Of a DNA stretch of 64,000 nt, positions 33,739 to 42,408 are shown in pieces; within the stretch, counting starts at the first letter, position 1, and every line of letters starts with the position of its first letter. The translations under genes were made by a program, and so were the position numbers. The notes under the pieces are model-generated. The model worked only from the letters and a program-made list of their open reading frames with translations, searched no databases and was not told the DNA's origin. Where the stretch lies: the NCBI RefSeq assembly GCF_001905825.1, contig NZ_LIVV01000001.1, positions 855,582 through 919,581 on the forward strand, given 5' to 3'. This DNA comes from Streptomyces sp. CB02009. Its GTDB lineage: Bacteria; Actinomycetota; Actinomycetes; Streptomycetales; Streptomycetaceae.

Positions 33739-35955
33739 ATGATGAACGAGCAGTCCGGCGAAGCGCAGGGCGCCAGGTCCCTGGCGTACCCGGTGGCCCA
33801 GAGTGCCGCGTGGGACGGCGTGGACGTGCGCGCGGTGGACACCGCGCGGCTGTTGGCGGCCGATGCGGTCCAGCGGGCCGGTAACGGGCATCCCGGGACC
33901 GCCATGAGCCTGGCCCCGCTGGCGTACCTGCTCTTCCAGAACGTCATGCGGTACGACCCGACCGACGACCAGTGGCTGGGCCGGGACCGCTTCGTGCTGT
34001 CCTGCGGGCACTCCAGCCTCACCCTGTACATCCAGCTGTACCTGGCCGGGTACGGACTGGAGAAGTCCGACCTGGAGGCGTACCGAACCTGGGGCTCGGC
34101 CACCCCGGGCCACCCGGAGCACCGGCATACCCGCGGCGTGGAGATCACCACCGGCCCGCTCGGACAGGGCCTGGCCGGCGCGGTCGGCATGGCCATGGCG
34201 GCACGGCGCGAGCGCGGGCTGCTCGACCCCGATGCCGCACCGGGCAGCAGCCCCTTCGACCACCACGTCTACGTCGTGGCGTCCGACGGCGATCTGATGG
34301 AGGGCGTCACCGCCGAGGCCGCGTCCCTGGCCGGCCACCAGGAACTGGGCGACCTCATCGTCTTCTACGACTCCAACAACATCTCGATCGAGGACGACAC
34401 CGACGTCTCCTTCAGCGAGGACGTCCCCGCCCGCTTCGCCGCCTACGGCTGGCACGTGCAGACCGTGGACTGGACAGCCGACGGCACGTACGTCGAGGAC
34501 GTCGACGCCCTCCTGGCGGCGACCCGGGCGGCCAGGGCGGAGACCGGACGGCCGTCGCTCATCATGCTGCGCACCGTGATCGGCTGGCCGGCCCCGACCA
34601 AGCAGAACACCGGCAAGGCGCACGGTGCCGCACTGGGCGAGGAGGAGGTAGCCGCCACGAAGCGGCTGCTCGGCTTCGATCCCGAAGCGCACTTCACCGT
34701 CGAGGACCACGTACTGGCCCACACCCGACAGGCCGTCGACCGAGGGCGACAGGCCCACGCCGAGTGGGACGAGCAGTTCACCGCCTGGCAGCGCGAGCAT
34801 CCGGAACAGGCCGCGCTGCTCGACCGGCTGCAGAAGCAGGAACTGCCCCACGGCTGGCATGACGCACTTCCCTCCTTCCCCGCCGACGGCGAGAAGGGCA
34901 TGGCCACCCGCGCCGCCTCGGGCGCGGTGCTCAGCGCGCTCGCCCCGGTGCTACCGGAGCTGTGGGGCGGCTCGGCGGACCTGGCCGGCAGCAACAACAC
35001 CACCATGGACGGTGAGCCCTCCTTCATCCCGGTCGACCGGCAGACCAAGACGTGGAAGGGCGGACCCTACGGGCGGACCCTGCACTTCGGCATCCGCGAG
35101 CACGCCATGGGTGCGATCCTCAACGGCATCGCGCTGCAGAGCCTGACCCGCCCCTACGGCGGCACGTTCCTGACCTTCTCCGATTACATGCGCCCCGCAG
35201 TACGCCTGGCGGCGCTGATGCGGCTGCCCGCCACCTACATCTGGACCCACGACTCCATCGGCCTGGGGGAGGACGGACCCACCCACCAGCCCGTCGAACA
35301 TCTCGCCGCCCTGCGCGCCATCCCCGGCCTCGACGTCGTACGCCCCGCCGACGCCAACGAGACCACCGCCTGCTGGCAGGCCATTCTCGAACACCAGGAC
35401 CGCCCCGCCGGGCTGGTCCTGTCCCGGCAGAACCTCCCCGTCCTGGACCGCGACAGCGGCCGGTACGCACCCGCCGCCGGGGCGCGTCGCGGTGGATACG
35501 TCCTGACCGGCGCGGACGACGACGCCACACCGGAGGTCATCCTGATGGCCACCGGCTCCGAAGTGCACATCTGCCTGGACGCGGCCGATCTGCTTGCGGA
35601 GGACGGCCTGTCGGTGCGGGTGGTGTCGATGCCGTGCCGTGAGTGGTTCGCCGAACAGCCCGAGGACTACCGGGACCATGTCCTGCCTCCCGACGTGCGT
35701 GCCCGGGTCAGCGTCGAGGCGGCCGTCGGTCAGAGCTGGCGCGAGATGGTCGGCGATGCCGGCCGCATCGTCAGCCTGGAACACTACGGCGCCTCCGCCG
35801 CGTACCAGCGCCTCTACGACGAGTTCGGCATCACCCCCGCGGCCGTCGCCCAGGCCGCCCGGGACAGCATCGCCGACACACGACGTGCGCCGCGGCCGGG
35901 TGGACGACAGCAGGCATCCACCCCCACCAGTGGGGGCACCGGCGACCGCCCCTGA
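33739..35955 (+). CDS. tkt: Transketolase
   Basis: A 738-residue thiamine-diphosphate enzyme moving two-carbon units between sugar phosphates. Cofactor and catalytic marks are GNGHPGTAMSLAPLAYLLF, SCGHSSLTLYIQLY, TTGPLGQGLAGAVGMAMA, the TPP motif SDGDLMEGVTAEAA ending in YDSNNISIE, the Glu in FGIREHAMGAILNG, and HDSIGLGEDGPTHQPVEHL. A normal bacterial transketolase is ~660-700 residues; the extra residues are in the N-terminal leader and the Pro-rich C-terminus. Two adjacent ATGs are possible; GAAGGG precedes the first. This is probably an accessory second copy working with the fused transaldolase, perhaps for NADPH and sugar supply under stress. Confidence 0.93.
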   Translation: MMNEQSGEAQGARSLAYPVAQSAAWDGVDVRAVDTARLLAADAVQRAGNGHPGTAMSLAPLAYLLFQNVMRYDPTDDQWLGRDRFVLSCGHSSLTLYIQLYLAGYGLEKSDLEAYRTWGSATPGHPEHRHTRGVEITTGPLGQGLAGAVGMAMAARRERGLLDPDAAPGSSPFDHHVYVVASDGDLMEGVTAEAASLAGHQELGDLIVFYDSNNISIEDDTDVSFSEDVPARFAAYGWHVQTVDWTADGTYVEDVDALLAATRAARAETGRPSLIMLRTVIGWPAPTKQNTGKAHGAALGEEEVAATKRLLGFDPEAHFTVEDHVLAHTRQAVDRGRQAHAEWDEQFTAWQREHPEQAALLDRLQKQELPHGWHDALPSFPADGEKGMATRAASGAVLSALAPVLPELWGGSADLAGSNNTTMDGEPSFIPVDRQTKTWKGGPYGRTLHFGIREHAMGAILNGIALQSLTRPYGGTFLTFSDYMRPAVRLAALMRLPATYIWTHDSIGLGEDGPTHQPVEHLAALRAIPGLDVVRPADANETTACWQAILEHQDRPAGLVLSRQNLPVLDRDSGRYAPAAGARRGGYVLTGADDDATPEVILMATGSEVHICLDAADLLAEDGLSVRVVSMPCREWFAEQPEDYRDHVLPPDVRARVSVEAAVGQSWREMVGDAGRIVSLEHYGASAAYQRLYDEFGITPAAVAQAARDSIADTRRAPRPGGRQQASTPTSGGTGDRP

Positions 35956-36119
35956 CCGACTGCAGCCACCGTTTCGAACGCGGTGACCGCCCCAGCTGCA
36001 GAGCCCAGGCGTGCCGCCCGGCCCCCACCCGGCGTGCCGCCCAGCGCCCACCCGCCAGGGGGCCGTCGCGGCCGGCCGGAGCGGGGCTGCGATGCGGCGG
36101 GCTGCCCGGTGCGCGGTGT

Positions 36120-36190
36120 CTGTCCGGCCGACTTCTCCTCCGCCGACTCGTGGTCGGTCCGTGTCTGGAGCACGATGGCAGGACGGTACG
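36120..36190. repeat. 71-bp dispersed repeat, copy B
   Basis: About 88% identical to 20620-20690. On the minus strand it reads RPAIVLQTRTDHESAEEKSAGQ, like the centre of the 54-residue protein, but there is no start, promoter or matching C-terminus here. It is a fragment lying in the leader of the isochorismatase gene. Confidence 0.65.
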
Positions 36191-36206
36191 GGAAGGAAGC
36201 GGACTC

Positions 36207-36761
36207 GTGGGTCGTCAGGCACTCATCGTGATCGACATGCTGAACACCTACGAGCACGATGATGCCGGGGTGCTGGCGCGCTCCGTCCGTACGGCGCTGC
36301 CGGGTGTGAACGCCCTTCTGGAGCGGGCCCGGGCCGCGGAGGCACCGGTGGTCTACGTGAACGACAACTTCGGCCGCTGGCGATCCCACCACGGTGAGAT
36401 CCTTCAAGCGGCCCTCGCCGGCCCTTTCGCCGACCTCGTGGAGCCGATCGCGCCGGACGAGGAAGCTCTGTTCGTCGTCAAGGCCCGGCACTCGGTCTTC
36501 TACGAGACGCCTCTGGCCTACCTGCTGGGTCAGCTGGATGTGGGGCGGGTGGTGTTGTGCGGGCAGGTGACCGAGCAGTGCGTGCTGTATTCGGCTCTGG
36601 ACGCCCACATCCGCCATCTCGACGTCGTCGTGGCCACAGACGCGGTTGCCCACATCGACGCCGGGCTCGCGCAGGCGGCGCTGCGGATGATGCGGCAGAA
36701 CATGGCGGCCGAGCTGCGTACGAGCGGCGAGATCACCTTTCAGGAGGTCCGCTCGGAGTGA
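36207..36761 (+). CDS. Isochorismatase-family cysteine hydrolase
   Basis: A 184-residue isochorismatase-like hydrolase. The catalytic triad positions are visible: Asp in ALIVIDMLNTY (about residue 9), Lys in FVVKARHSVFYETPL, and Cys in LCGQVTEQCVLYSALDA. Family members hydrolyse nicotinamide, biuret or other amides; the substrate is not evident here. The GTG at 36207 follows GGAAGGAAG, which decides the start. Confidence 0.87.
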   Translation: MGRQALIVIDMLNTYEHDDAGVLARSVRTALPGVNALLERARAAEAPVVYVNDNFGRWRSHHGEILQAALAGPFADLVEPIAPDEEALFVVKARHSVFYETPLAYLLGQLDVGRVVLCGQVTEQCVLYSALDAHIRHLDVVVATDAVAHIDAGLAQAALRMMRQNMAAELRTSGEITFQEVRSE

Positions 36762-36997
36762 CGGCGTCTCTATCGCTCGCACGCCGTCCGGGTAGAGCCG
36801 GTCGGCGCCGTCGGGGGCGTGTTCGGTGACGGGCCGCACCAGAGCCACGGGCCCGGGCGGTTGTCGACTCCAGCCACGCACGGCGCGCCGCAGGCATTCG
36901 GTTCTGCTTGCTCCGTCCTTCCGCCGCCTGCGGCGCGCGTCGCCCCATCTGGTCATGGCTGATCACCCCAGCAAGCTCGTGACGCCAGATGGCGCAA

Positions 36998-37444
36998 TCA
37001 AACGCCGACGGGCGCTGAGGCCTGGGGGAGGAGCTCCTTCCGGTCACCTTCGACCTCGGCGCGTTCCTGCGCGATCTCGCGAGTGAGAAAGAAGTTGAGG
37101 ATGGTGCGAATGGCAGCGATGGCCGCCAGCTGGCCGATCTCGGTGAAGCTGGGAGCGACCGCCGTACGCAGGACGTCGCCCGCCAGCTGAAACTCCAGCC
37201 CCAGGACGAGGAAACGGCCCAGGCTGAGGCGGATCTTGTTGAACTCGCCGATCAGGGAACGCCTGCGCAGCCCGGTCGTGGCGAACCGGGCGAAGGCCCA
37301 GACGGCGCCGACGAAGATGATCAGCGCCCCGCCCGCCTCGATGAGGTGCACCAGCCCCCCGATCAGTTGCCGCACTCTGGCCACGTTCACCAGCTCCCCT
37401 GACATGTTCATGGAGCTGCGTGTACCCGCTTCACCCGCATACAC
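36998..37444 (-). CDS. DUF1622 membrane protein
   Basis: A 148-residue membrane protein with three hydrophobic segments (GGLVHLIEAGGALIIFVGAV, GRFLVLGLEFQLAGDVLRTAV, IGQLAAIAAIRTILNFFLTREIA), matching DUF1622. The GTG at 37444 has a GGAAGG ribosome site; later ATGs at 37411 and 37405 lack one. It is divergent from the CorA-type gene, and the two annotated starts are only 3 bp apart, so at least one start may be internal. Confidence 0.8.
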   Translation of the reverse strand: MYAGEAGTRSSMNMSGELVNVARVRQLIGGLVHLIEAGGALIIFVGAVWAFARFATTGLRRRSLIGEFNKIRLSLGRFLVLGLEFQLAGDVLRTAVAPSFTEIGQLAAIAAIRTILNFFLTREIAQERAEVEGDRKELLPQASAPVGV

Positions 37445-37447
37445 CCG

Positions 37448-38524
37448 GTGCCTTCCGCCTCACGCAAAGAACTGGACGAACTTCGACGCCGGAGGCATGA
37501 AGCGCAGGCGCCGAAGCATGTGGAAGGGATGGAATGCGTCATTTACGAGCAGGACTCAGGCCGGTCGGAGCGTGTGGAATGCGAGCTGCCGGACGACACC
37601 TGTCGTTCGATACTCAAGAGGTTGCGGGACTTGGACGACGGCACGTTCGCCTGGGTCCGGCTGGCAGACCCCTCGGAGAGCGAACTGGTCCAGCTCGCCG
37701 GGGAACTCGGACTGCACCCGCTGGCCGTCGAGGACGCACTCCACGGGCGGCAGCGCCCCAAGCGTGAGCGGTTCGGCGACGTCCTGGCCGTGGCGCTGAA
37801 GTCGCTGCGATACGTGGAGGAAGACGCGGCTGTCGAGACCGGGGACATCATGATCTTCGTGGGTCCGCGCAGCGTTCTCACCGTCAGCCACGGCTCGATC
37901 GACCCGTGCACCGAGGCCGCGCGCCGACTGGACGCCGTTCCGCAGACGCTGCGTCTGGGCACCTGGGCTGTGCTGCATGCCGTGCTCGACGTCGCCGTGG
38001 ACGCGTACAGCGACGCCGCCCGGAGGGTGCGGGCCACGCTCGACCGGCTGGAGGACGAGGTGTTCTCGACCTCCCGCGTCGACCACACCCAGAGCATCTA
38101 CTCCCTTAAGCGGGAGGTCCGGGAGTTTCGTGACGCCGTGCAGCCCCTCGTCCTGGTCCTCCCCGGCCTTTTGGACGGCCTTGGCGCGAAGTGCAACTTG
38201 TCGGAGATCGACCCATACATGCGTGATGTCGTCGACCACCTGCACCGCACCGACATCGAGGTCCGCACCCTGGACGAGCTCCTTGACTCCGTCCTCGGCG
38301 CGCAACAGGCCCGCGTGGGCACCTGGCAGAACGACGACATGCGGCGCATCTCCGCCTGGGCGGCGATCTTCGCGATCCCCACGATGGTCGCCGGCGTTTA
38401 CGGGATGAACTTCGAGCACATGCCGGAACTCGGCTGGACCTACGGCTACCCACTGGCAGTGGCGCTCATGGCCCTCGCCTCGGGTGCCCTCTACCGCGCC
38501 TTCCGCCGCAACGGCTGGCTGTAA
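37448..38524 (+). CDS. corA: CorA-family magnesium/divalent cation channel
   Basis: A 358-residue CorA-type channel. The N-terminal alpha/beta domain contains FAWVRLADPSESELVQLAGELGLHPLAVEDALHGRQRPK and VGPRSVLTVSH. Long helices follow, then two terminal transmembrane segments with the signature YGMNFEHMPEL between them. The start is uncertain: the GTG at 37448 gives the full open frame, but the ATG at 37529 (MECVIYEQ) would leave room for a divergent promoter. It transports Mg2+ or other divalent metals. Confidence 0.87.
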   Translation: MPSASRKELDELRRRRHEAQAPKHVEGMECVIYEQDSGRSERVECELPDDTCRSILKRLRDLDDGTFAWVRLADPSESELVQLAGELGLHPLAVEDALHGRQRPKRERFGDVLAVALKSLRYVEEDAAVETGDIMIFVGPRSVLTVSHGSIDPCTEAARRLDAVPQTLRLGTWAVLHAVLDVAVDAYSDAARRVRATLDRLEDEVFSTSRVDHTQSIYSLKREVREFRDAVQPLVLVLPGLLDGLGAKCNLSEIDPYMRDVVDHLHRTDIEVRTLDELLDSVLGAQQARVGTWQNDDMRRISAWAAIFAIPTMVAGVYGMNFEHMPELGWTYGYPLAVALMALASGALYRAFRRNGWL

Positions 38525-38644
38525 GGGCTCGCCCGTTTCCGCCGTGCTGCGGTCAACCCGGCGCCGGCGGCGGCCGCGCGGCGCCCGCCTACGACTTCCA
38601 GGGCGCGCATGGCCCCGCCGGGCGACGGTCACCCCCCCCCGCCG

Positions 38645-39193
38645 TCATCGCCGACACCGGAGCAGGAGGCGTGGCGTCAGACGGACCAGGGCCGTGGACA
38701 CGCCGCCGATCACGGCGCCGGCCGCCACGTCGGAGGGGTAGTGGGCGCCGCTGTGGACCCGCTCGACGGCCACCAGCACCGTCGGGACCGCGCACGCGGC
38801 CCCGCCCCATGGCCACGCGGCCGCAGTCGCGGCGGTGAAGGCCACGGCGGCGGCGGTGTGCCCGGAGGGGAAGGACGAGCTGTCGGGGCGGTCATCGACG
38901 TCGCCGTGCGGAATCCACTGGGCGGGCGGCCGGCGCCGCTGGACCAGCTGCTTGGCGACCCCGTTCGACAACAGCTCGGCCACCGCCATGGCCAGCACCC
39001 CGGAGGCTGCGGCGCTGCGGCCCCGCCGGCCTCCCGTCACGGCCATGACCAGGGCGGCGGCCCACCACAGCTTGGTGTGCTCGGCCGCTTCCTCCACGGC
39101 CGGCAGCAGGCCGCGTGCCGCCGGGGAGTTCCAGGACGCCATGCGCCGGGTCAACTGGTGATCGCGCCTCTGTAGCCCCGCCAGCACCCTCAT
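38645..39193 (-). CDS. PAP2-family phosphatase, membrane-bound
   Basis: A 182-residue PAP2/phosphatidic-acid-phosphatase-type protein. The three active-site motifs are present: KQLVQRRRPP (KX6RP), SSFPSGHTAAA (PSGH) and VHSGAHYPSDVAAG (the R-X5-H-X3-D motif with the Arg position changed to His). Several hydrophobic helices surround them. The ATG at 39191-39193 was chosen; the frame continues upstream without coding character. It could dephosphorylate undecaprenyl pyrophosphate or lipids. A C9 homopolymer lies just beyond its 3' end. Confidence 0.82.
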   Translation of the reverse strand: MRVLAGLQRRDHQLTRRMASWNSPAARGLLPAVEEAAEHTKLWWAAALVMAVTGGRRGRSAAASGVLAMAVAELLSNGVAKQLVQRRRPPAQWIPHGDVDDRPDSSSFPSGHTAAAVAFTAATAAAWPWGGAACAVPTVLVAVERVHSGAHYPSDVAAGAVIGGVSTALVRLTPRLLLRCRR

Positions 39194-39230
39194 GTGCGTC
39201 GTCCGCTCCTCCCAGCGCCACGAGCGCCGC

Positions 39231-40262
39231 TTATTCCATCTGGCGACGGTCTTCGTCACTCCACGCCCGGGTGTCGCGGGGCTCGACGTACGGCTCCTCG
39301 TCCTCGGCCTGCCCACCGGCGATCGCACGCTGGCGGACCAGCTCGGCGTCGAACTCCAGGCCCAGCAGGACGGCGAGGTTGGTGATCCACAACCACACCA
39401 GGAAGATGACCACGCCCGCGAGGGTGCCGTACGTCTTGTTGTACGAGCCGAAGTTCGCGACGTAGAGCGCGAACCCGGCCGAGGCGATCATCCAGATCAC
39501 CAACGCCAGGAAGCTGCCCGGGGTGACCCAGCGGACGCCGCGGCCCTTCGCGTTCGGCGCCGCCCAGTACAGCAGCGCGATCATGAGCGTCACCAGGACC
39601 AGCAGGACCGGCCACTTCGCGATGGACCACACCGTCATCGCGGTATCACCCACTCCCAGCGCCGAGCCCGCCTGCCGGGCCAGGCTGCCGGTGAGCACCA
39701 CGATCAGCGCACTGGCCACGGCAAGGATCATCAGCACCACGGTCAGACCGACACGCAGCGGCAGCACCTTCCACACCGGCCGGCCTTCGGGAACGTCGTA
39801 TACGGCGTTCGATGCGCGGATGAACGCGGCGACGTATCCGGAGGCCGACCAGATCGCGACGAGCACGCCCACGACCGCGAGCAGCGAGCCGATGCCGGCG
39901 TTGCCCTGGAGCTGCTGCACCGCATTGCTGAGCACGTCCCGGGCCGCGCCGGGGGTGAGCTTCTGCAGGTTGTCCAGGACCTGGTCGGTCGCGGATTCGC
40001 CCGCGATGCCGAGCAGCGACACCAGGACCAGCAGCGCGGGGAAAAGGGCTAGCACCCCGTAGTAGGTCAGCGCGGCCGCGCGGTCCGCGAGCTCGTCGTC
40101 CTTGAACTCCTTGAGGGTCCCGCGCAGCACCGCCTTCCACGACCGCTTGGGCAGCTCGGAGAGGCGGTCCGGCGCCCGCTCTTCGATCTGCCGGTCCGGA
40201 CCCGCAGACTTTTCGGCGGGCCGGCGGCCGTCCTCGGGTTGCGGCGTCCTTGCACGTTCCAT
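39231..40262 (-). CDS. YihY/virulence factor BrkB family membrane protein
   Basis: A 343-residue inner-membrane protein with six to seven hydrophobic segments. YihY hallmarks are DDELADRAAALTYYGVLALFPALLVLVSLLG, AFIRASNAVYDVPEGRPVWKVLPLR, ALLYWAAPNAKGRGVRWVTPGS and FGSYNKTYGTLAGVVIFLVWLWITNLAVLLG. Earlier claims of RNase BN activity for this family are not supported; its function is unsettled. It lies 37 nt upstream of the PAP2 gene, same strand. Confidence 0.88.
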   Translation of the reverse strand: MERARTPQPEDGRRPAEKSAGPDRQIEERAPDRLSELPKRSWKAVLRGTLKEFKDDELADRAAALTYYGVLALFPALLVLVSLLGIAGESATDQVLDNLQKLTPGAARDVLSNAVQQLQGNAGIGSLLAVVGVLVAIWSASGYVAAFIRASNAVYDVPEGRPVWKVLPLRVGLTVVLMILAVASALIVVLTGSLARQAGSALGVGDTAMTVWSIAKWPVLLVLVTLMIALLYWAAPNAKGRGVRWVTPGSFLALVIWMIASAGFALYVANFGSYNKTYGTLAGVVIFLVWLWITNLAVLLGLEFDAELVRQRAIAGGQAEDEEPYVEPRDTRAWSDEDRRQME

Positions 40263-40383
40263 AGTCGGCGCTTTTCCACTCCCGCCGTTTCCATGCCTCT
40301 CAGGCCCGGGGAGAAGAGGGATCAGTCGGTGACGGCGGGGGGTGTCCACGGCTCAGGCATAAGCCTTGATCACGTGTCTTGGG

Positions 40384-41079
40384 TCAGCCTTCGACACCCG
40401 TGGCGGAATGGGGCGCGCCGACTGGCTTGGATTCGGGTGAGCCGCGCTGGCGGAGGTAGACGGAGAGGATGGCCATGGCGGCCACCGCGAGGAGTTCGGA
40501 CTGCCAGTTCTGCAGGGTTCGGCTCCAGAAGTCCGACGAGGCCAGATATGCCGCCCAGCTGACCGGCTCGGACAGGTCGCGCAGTTGTTCGGCGTTGTAG
40601 GCGGCGGTGCCCGAGATCGACTGGGCCAGCCAGGACAGTACGAACAGCAGCGCCATCACGATGCCCAGCGAGCGGGAGTACAACTTCTGGCGCCAGTCCC
40701 GGGTGCCGGCCCAGCGGGGCGAGTCCTCGCGGGCATGCTCGCCCACGCGCTGGTCGCGATCGCTCTCGGGACCGGCTTTGTGGAGCTCCTTGGACTCGGG
40801 GGAGCCGCGCTGGAGGAGGTAGACGGTGCCGAAGATGTAGAGGAAGAACTGCAGGAACTCCGACTGCCAGTTCTCCGTGACGTCGACTGCGAAGTCGGAC
40901 GAGGTCAGGTACTGGGGGAAGGTGACCTGCTGCAGTCCGGCGGTGGCGAGCTGCGCGTTGAACTCCGCCCGCCCGGCGATTGCCTGGCAGGCCAGGACGA
41001 CCAGGAACGCTCCTCCGAAGGCCAGGGTGAGGCTGTTGTCCCGCCAGAAACCGCCCGCTCGGGCCTGTGATGCGCTCAT
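40384..41079 (-). CDS. DUF6766 membrane protein with internal duplication
   Basis: A 231-residue protein with four hydrophobic helices, matching DUF6766. The two halves are similar: NSLTLAFGGAFLVVLACQAIAG...ENWQSEFLQFFLYIFGTVYLLQRGSPESK and SRSLGIVMALLFVLSWLAQSISG...QNWQSELLAVAAMAILSVYLRQRGSPESK, each ending RGSPESK. Function is unknown. It overlaps the preceding 27-residue gene by 4 bp (ATGA), so they are translationally coupled. Confidence 0.85.
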   Translation of the reverse strand: MSASQARAGGFWRDNSLTLAFGGAFLVVLACQAIAGRAEFNAQLATAGLQQVTFPQYLTSSDFAVDVTENWQSEFLQFFLYIFGTVYLLQRGSPESKELHKAGPESDRDQRVGEHAREDSPRWAGTRDWRQKLYSRSLGIVMALLFVLSWLAQSISGTAAYNAEQLRDLSEPVSWAAYLASSDFWSRTLQNWQSELLAVAAMAILSVYLRQRGSPESKPVGAPHSATGVEG

Positions 41080-41159
41080 CGCTGCAGCAGTCCGATCGTG
41101 GTGAAGTAGCCCAGGCCGACGATGACGACGGCCAGGACGGTGACGAACAGACCGCGCAC
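41076..41159 (-). CDS. 27-residue single-span membrane peptide
   Basis: A tiny gene reading MRGLFVTVLAVVIVGLGYFTTIGLLQR, almost all one transmembrane helix. The GTG start follows GGGAGG at 6 nt, and the stop overlaps the next start as ATGA. The excellent ribosome site and tight packing between a lipoprotein gene and the DUF6766 gene support it as real. It may be a small partner subunit of the DUF6766 membrane protein. Confidence 0.65.
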   Translation of the reverse strand: MRGLFVTVLAVVIVGLGYFTTIGLLQR

Positions 41160-41160
41160 G

Positions 41161-41616
41161 TCAGCCTCCCTTGACCTTGCAGTCGAACGGCATATCCGGG
41201 CGCGGCGTGCAGCCGGCCGCAACAACCTTCCACCCCGCGTCGAACTGCGACAAGAACAAGGTGTAACCGCGCAGGCGCACCACGGCCTGGCGCCCGTACA
41301 CCTCCGCGACGGCAGCCGCAGCATCGCCCGAGGCGACCGGCATCTGCTCCTGCGCCAGTCCCTTCGCGCAGTCGCCGACGTCGGAGGCGACCTCCTGCCG
41401 GGTCTGCGGCGCCAGCAGGGCGCAGGCCCGTCCGAAGCCGGCTTCGCTCAAGGCGGTCTGGAAGTTCCGGGCGGCCACGAGCGCGTCCGACTGCCGGGGG
41501 CCCGGTGCCCCGCACCCACCGACCGCCAGGATGACCCCAGCCACCACCCCCACCGAGGGCCAGCCCGGCCCCGGCTTCCGGGACGGTGGGCCGCCCGACC
41601 TGATCGTGGTGGTCAC
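41161..41616 (-). CDS. Small secreted lipoprotein, unrecognised
   Basis: A 151-residue protein with a signal peptide (VGVVAGVILAVGGC) and lipobox Cys, then a compact domain (SDALVAARNFQTALSEAGFGRACALLAPQTRQEV and LRGYTLFLSQFDAGWKVVAAGC). The pattern resembles small NTF2-like secreted proteins. The GTG start overlaps the hemerythrin stop as GTGA, placing it in a four-gene unit of hemerythrin, lipoprotein, membrane peptide and DUF6766. Confidence 0.78.
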   Translation of the reverse strand: MTTTIRSGGPPSRKPGPGWPSVGVVAGVILAVGGCGAPGPRQSDALVAARNFQTALSEAGFGRACALLAPQTRQEVASDVGDCAKGLAQEQMPVASGDAAAAVAEVYGRQAVVRLRGYTLFLSQFDAGWKVVAAGCTPRPDMPFDCKVKGG

Positions 41617-42089
41617 TTCGATGCCGCGCTGGGGACCTTCAGCGGGTCGCGGGGCGCCTGTCCCTTGGCGTCCTCCAGCTGGGCGCCGAGCTCCTGGAGA
41701 CGATTGCGGCCCATGGCCTTGCGCACATCGGGGAACCAGTCCTGCTCCTCTTCCTCGACATGGTGGCGCACCTGCTCCATCAGCACGCTCATCTTGGCCT
41801 TGAACCGCTCGTCGGAGGCATCCATGGACTTGAGCTCGGACAGCATCCACACGACCGTGTGGTGCTCCTCGATGCTCTCCAGGACGTGGTCCTTGGTGTC
41901 GGGGGCGGCCTCGCGGGCGGCGGGGTAGAAGTGCTGCTCCTCGATCCAGGCGTGGACGGTGAGCTCCTCGATCACCTCGTCGGCGATCCGGCGGCGCTCG
42001 GCTGTGTCCTCGTCGTCGGTCTTCTCGAACGCCTTGAAGAGCTTCTCGACCGTCTTGTGGTCTTCACGCAGCAGCACGATGGCGTCCAA
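41613..42089 (-). CDS. Hemerythrin-like HHE-domain protein
   Basis: A 158-residue HHE cation-binding protein. Iron-ligand His and Glu residues are visible in REDHKTVEKLFKAFE, TVHAWIEEQHFYPAARE, EEHHTVVWMLSEL and VRHHVEEEEQDWFPDV. I chose a TTG start (42087-42089) because GAGGAGA lies 5 nt upstream and it gives the standard N-terminus DAIVLLREDHK. Such proteins bind O2 or protect against oxidative and nitrosative stress. First gene of a four-gene leftward operon. Confidence 0.87.
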   Translation of the reverse strand: MDAIVLLREDHKTVEKLFKAFEKTDDEDTAERRRIADEVIEELTVHAWIEEQHFYPAAREAAPDTKDHVLESIEEHHTVVWMLSELKSMDASDERFKAKMSVLMEQVRHHVEEEEQDWFPDVRKAMGRNRLQELGAQLEDAKGQAPRDPLKVPSAASK

Positions 42090-42408
42090 CAGAATCTCCT
42101 CGATCGACAGACAGCGCGACGGCTCACGCAGTGCCAGTGCCTGTCCGATACCCGGGCGCCCCCATGACGTGCGCGCCTGGCTCGGGAAACTCACCCTTCT
42201 GGTGGCCCACCGCCACCCTGTTGCGGCGCGGAACCGTCGAACCGTGCCGCCACCTGCCGACACGGCTCCCGGCCGAATGTCCCCGGCCGGCCTGCCCCGC
42301 ATGCCCCGCCCGGCGGAGTTCCAGCTGAGCAGCGGCCGCCTTACGCCCTGCCGGTGGGCTCGGGGTCGACGACGAGGAGCCCGTCGTCTGCGCGCGTCTC
42401 GACTGCGA
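42090..42408. other. Promoter region of the hemerythrin operon
   Basis: 320 bp without a gene. A GGGTAT on the minus strand near 42150 resembles a sigma-B -10 box, but no matching -35 sits at the right distance. Confidence 0.35.
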
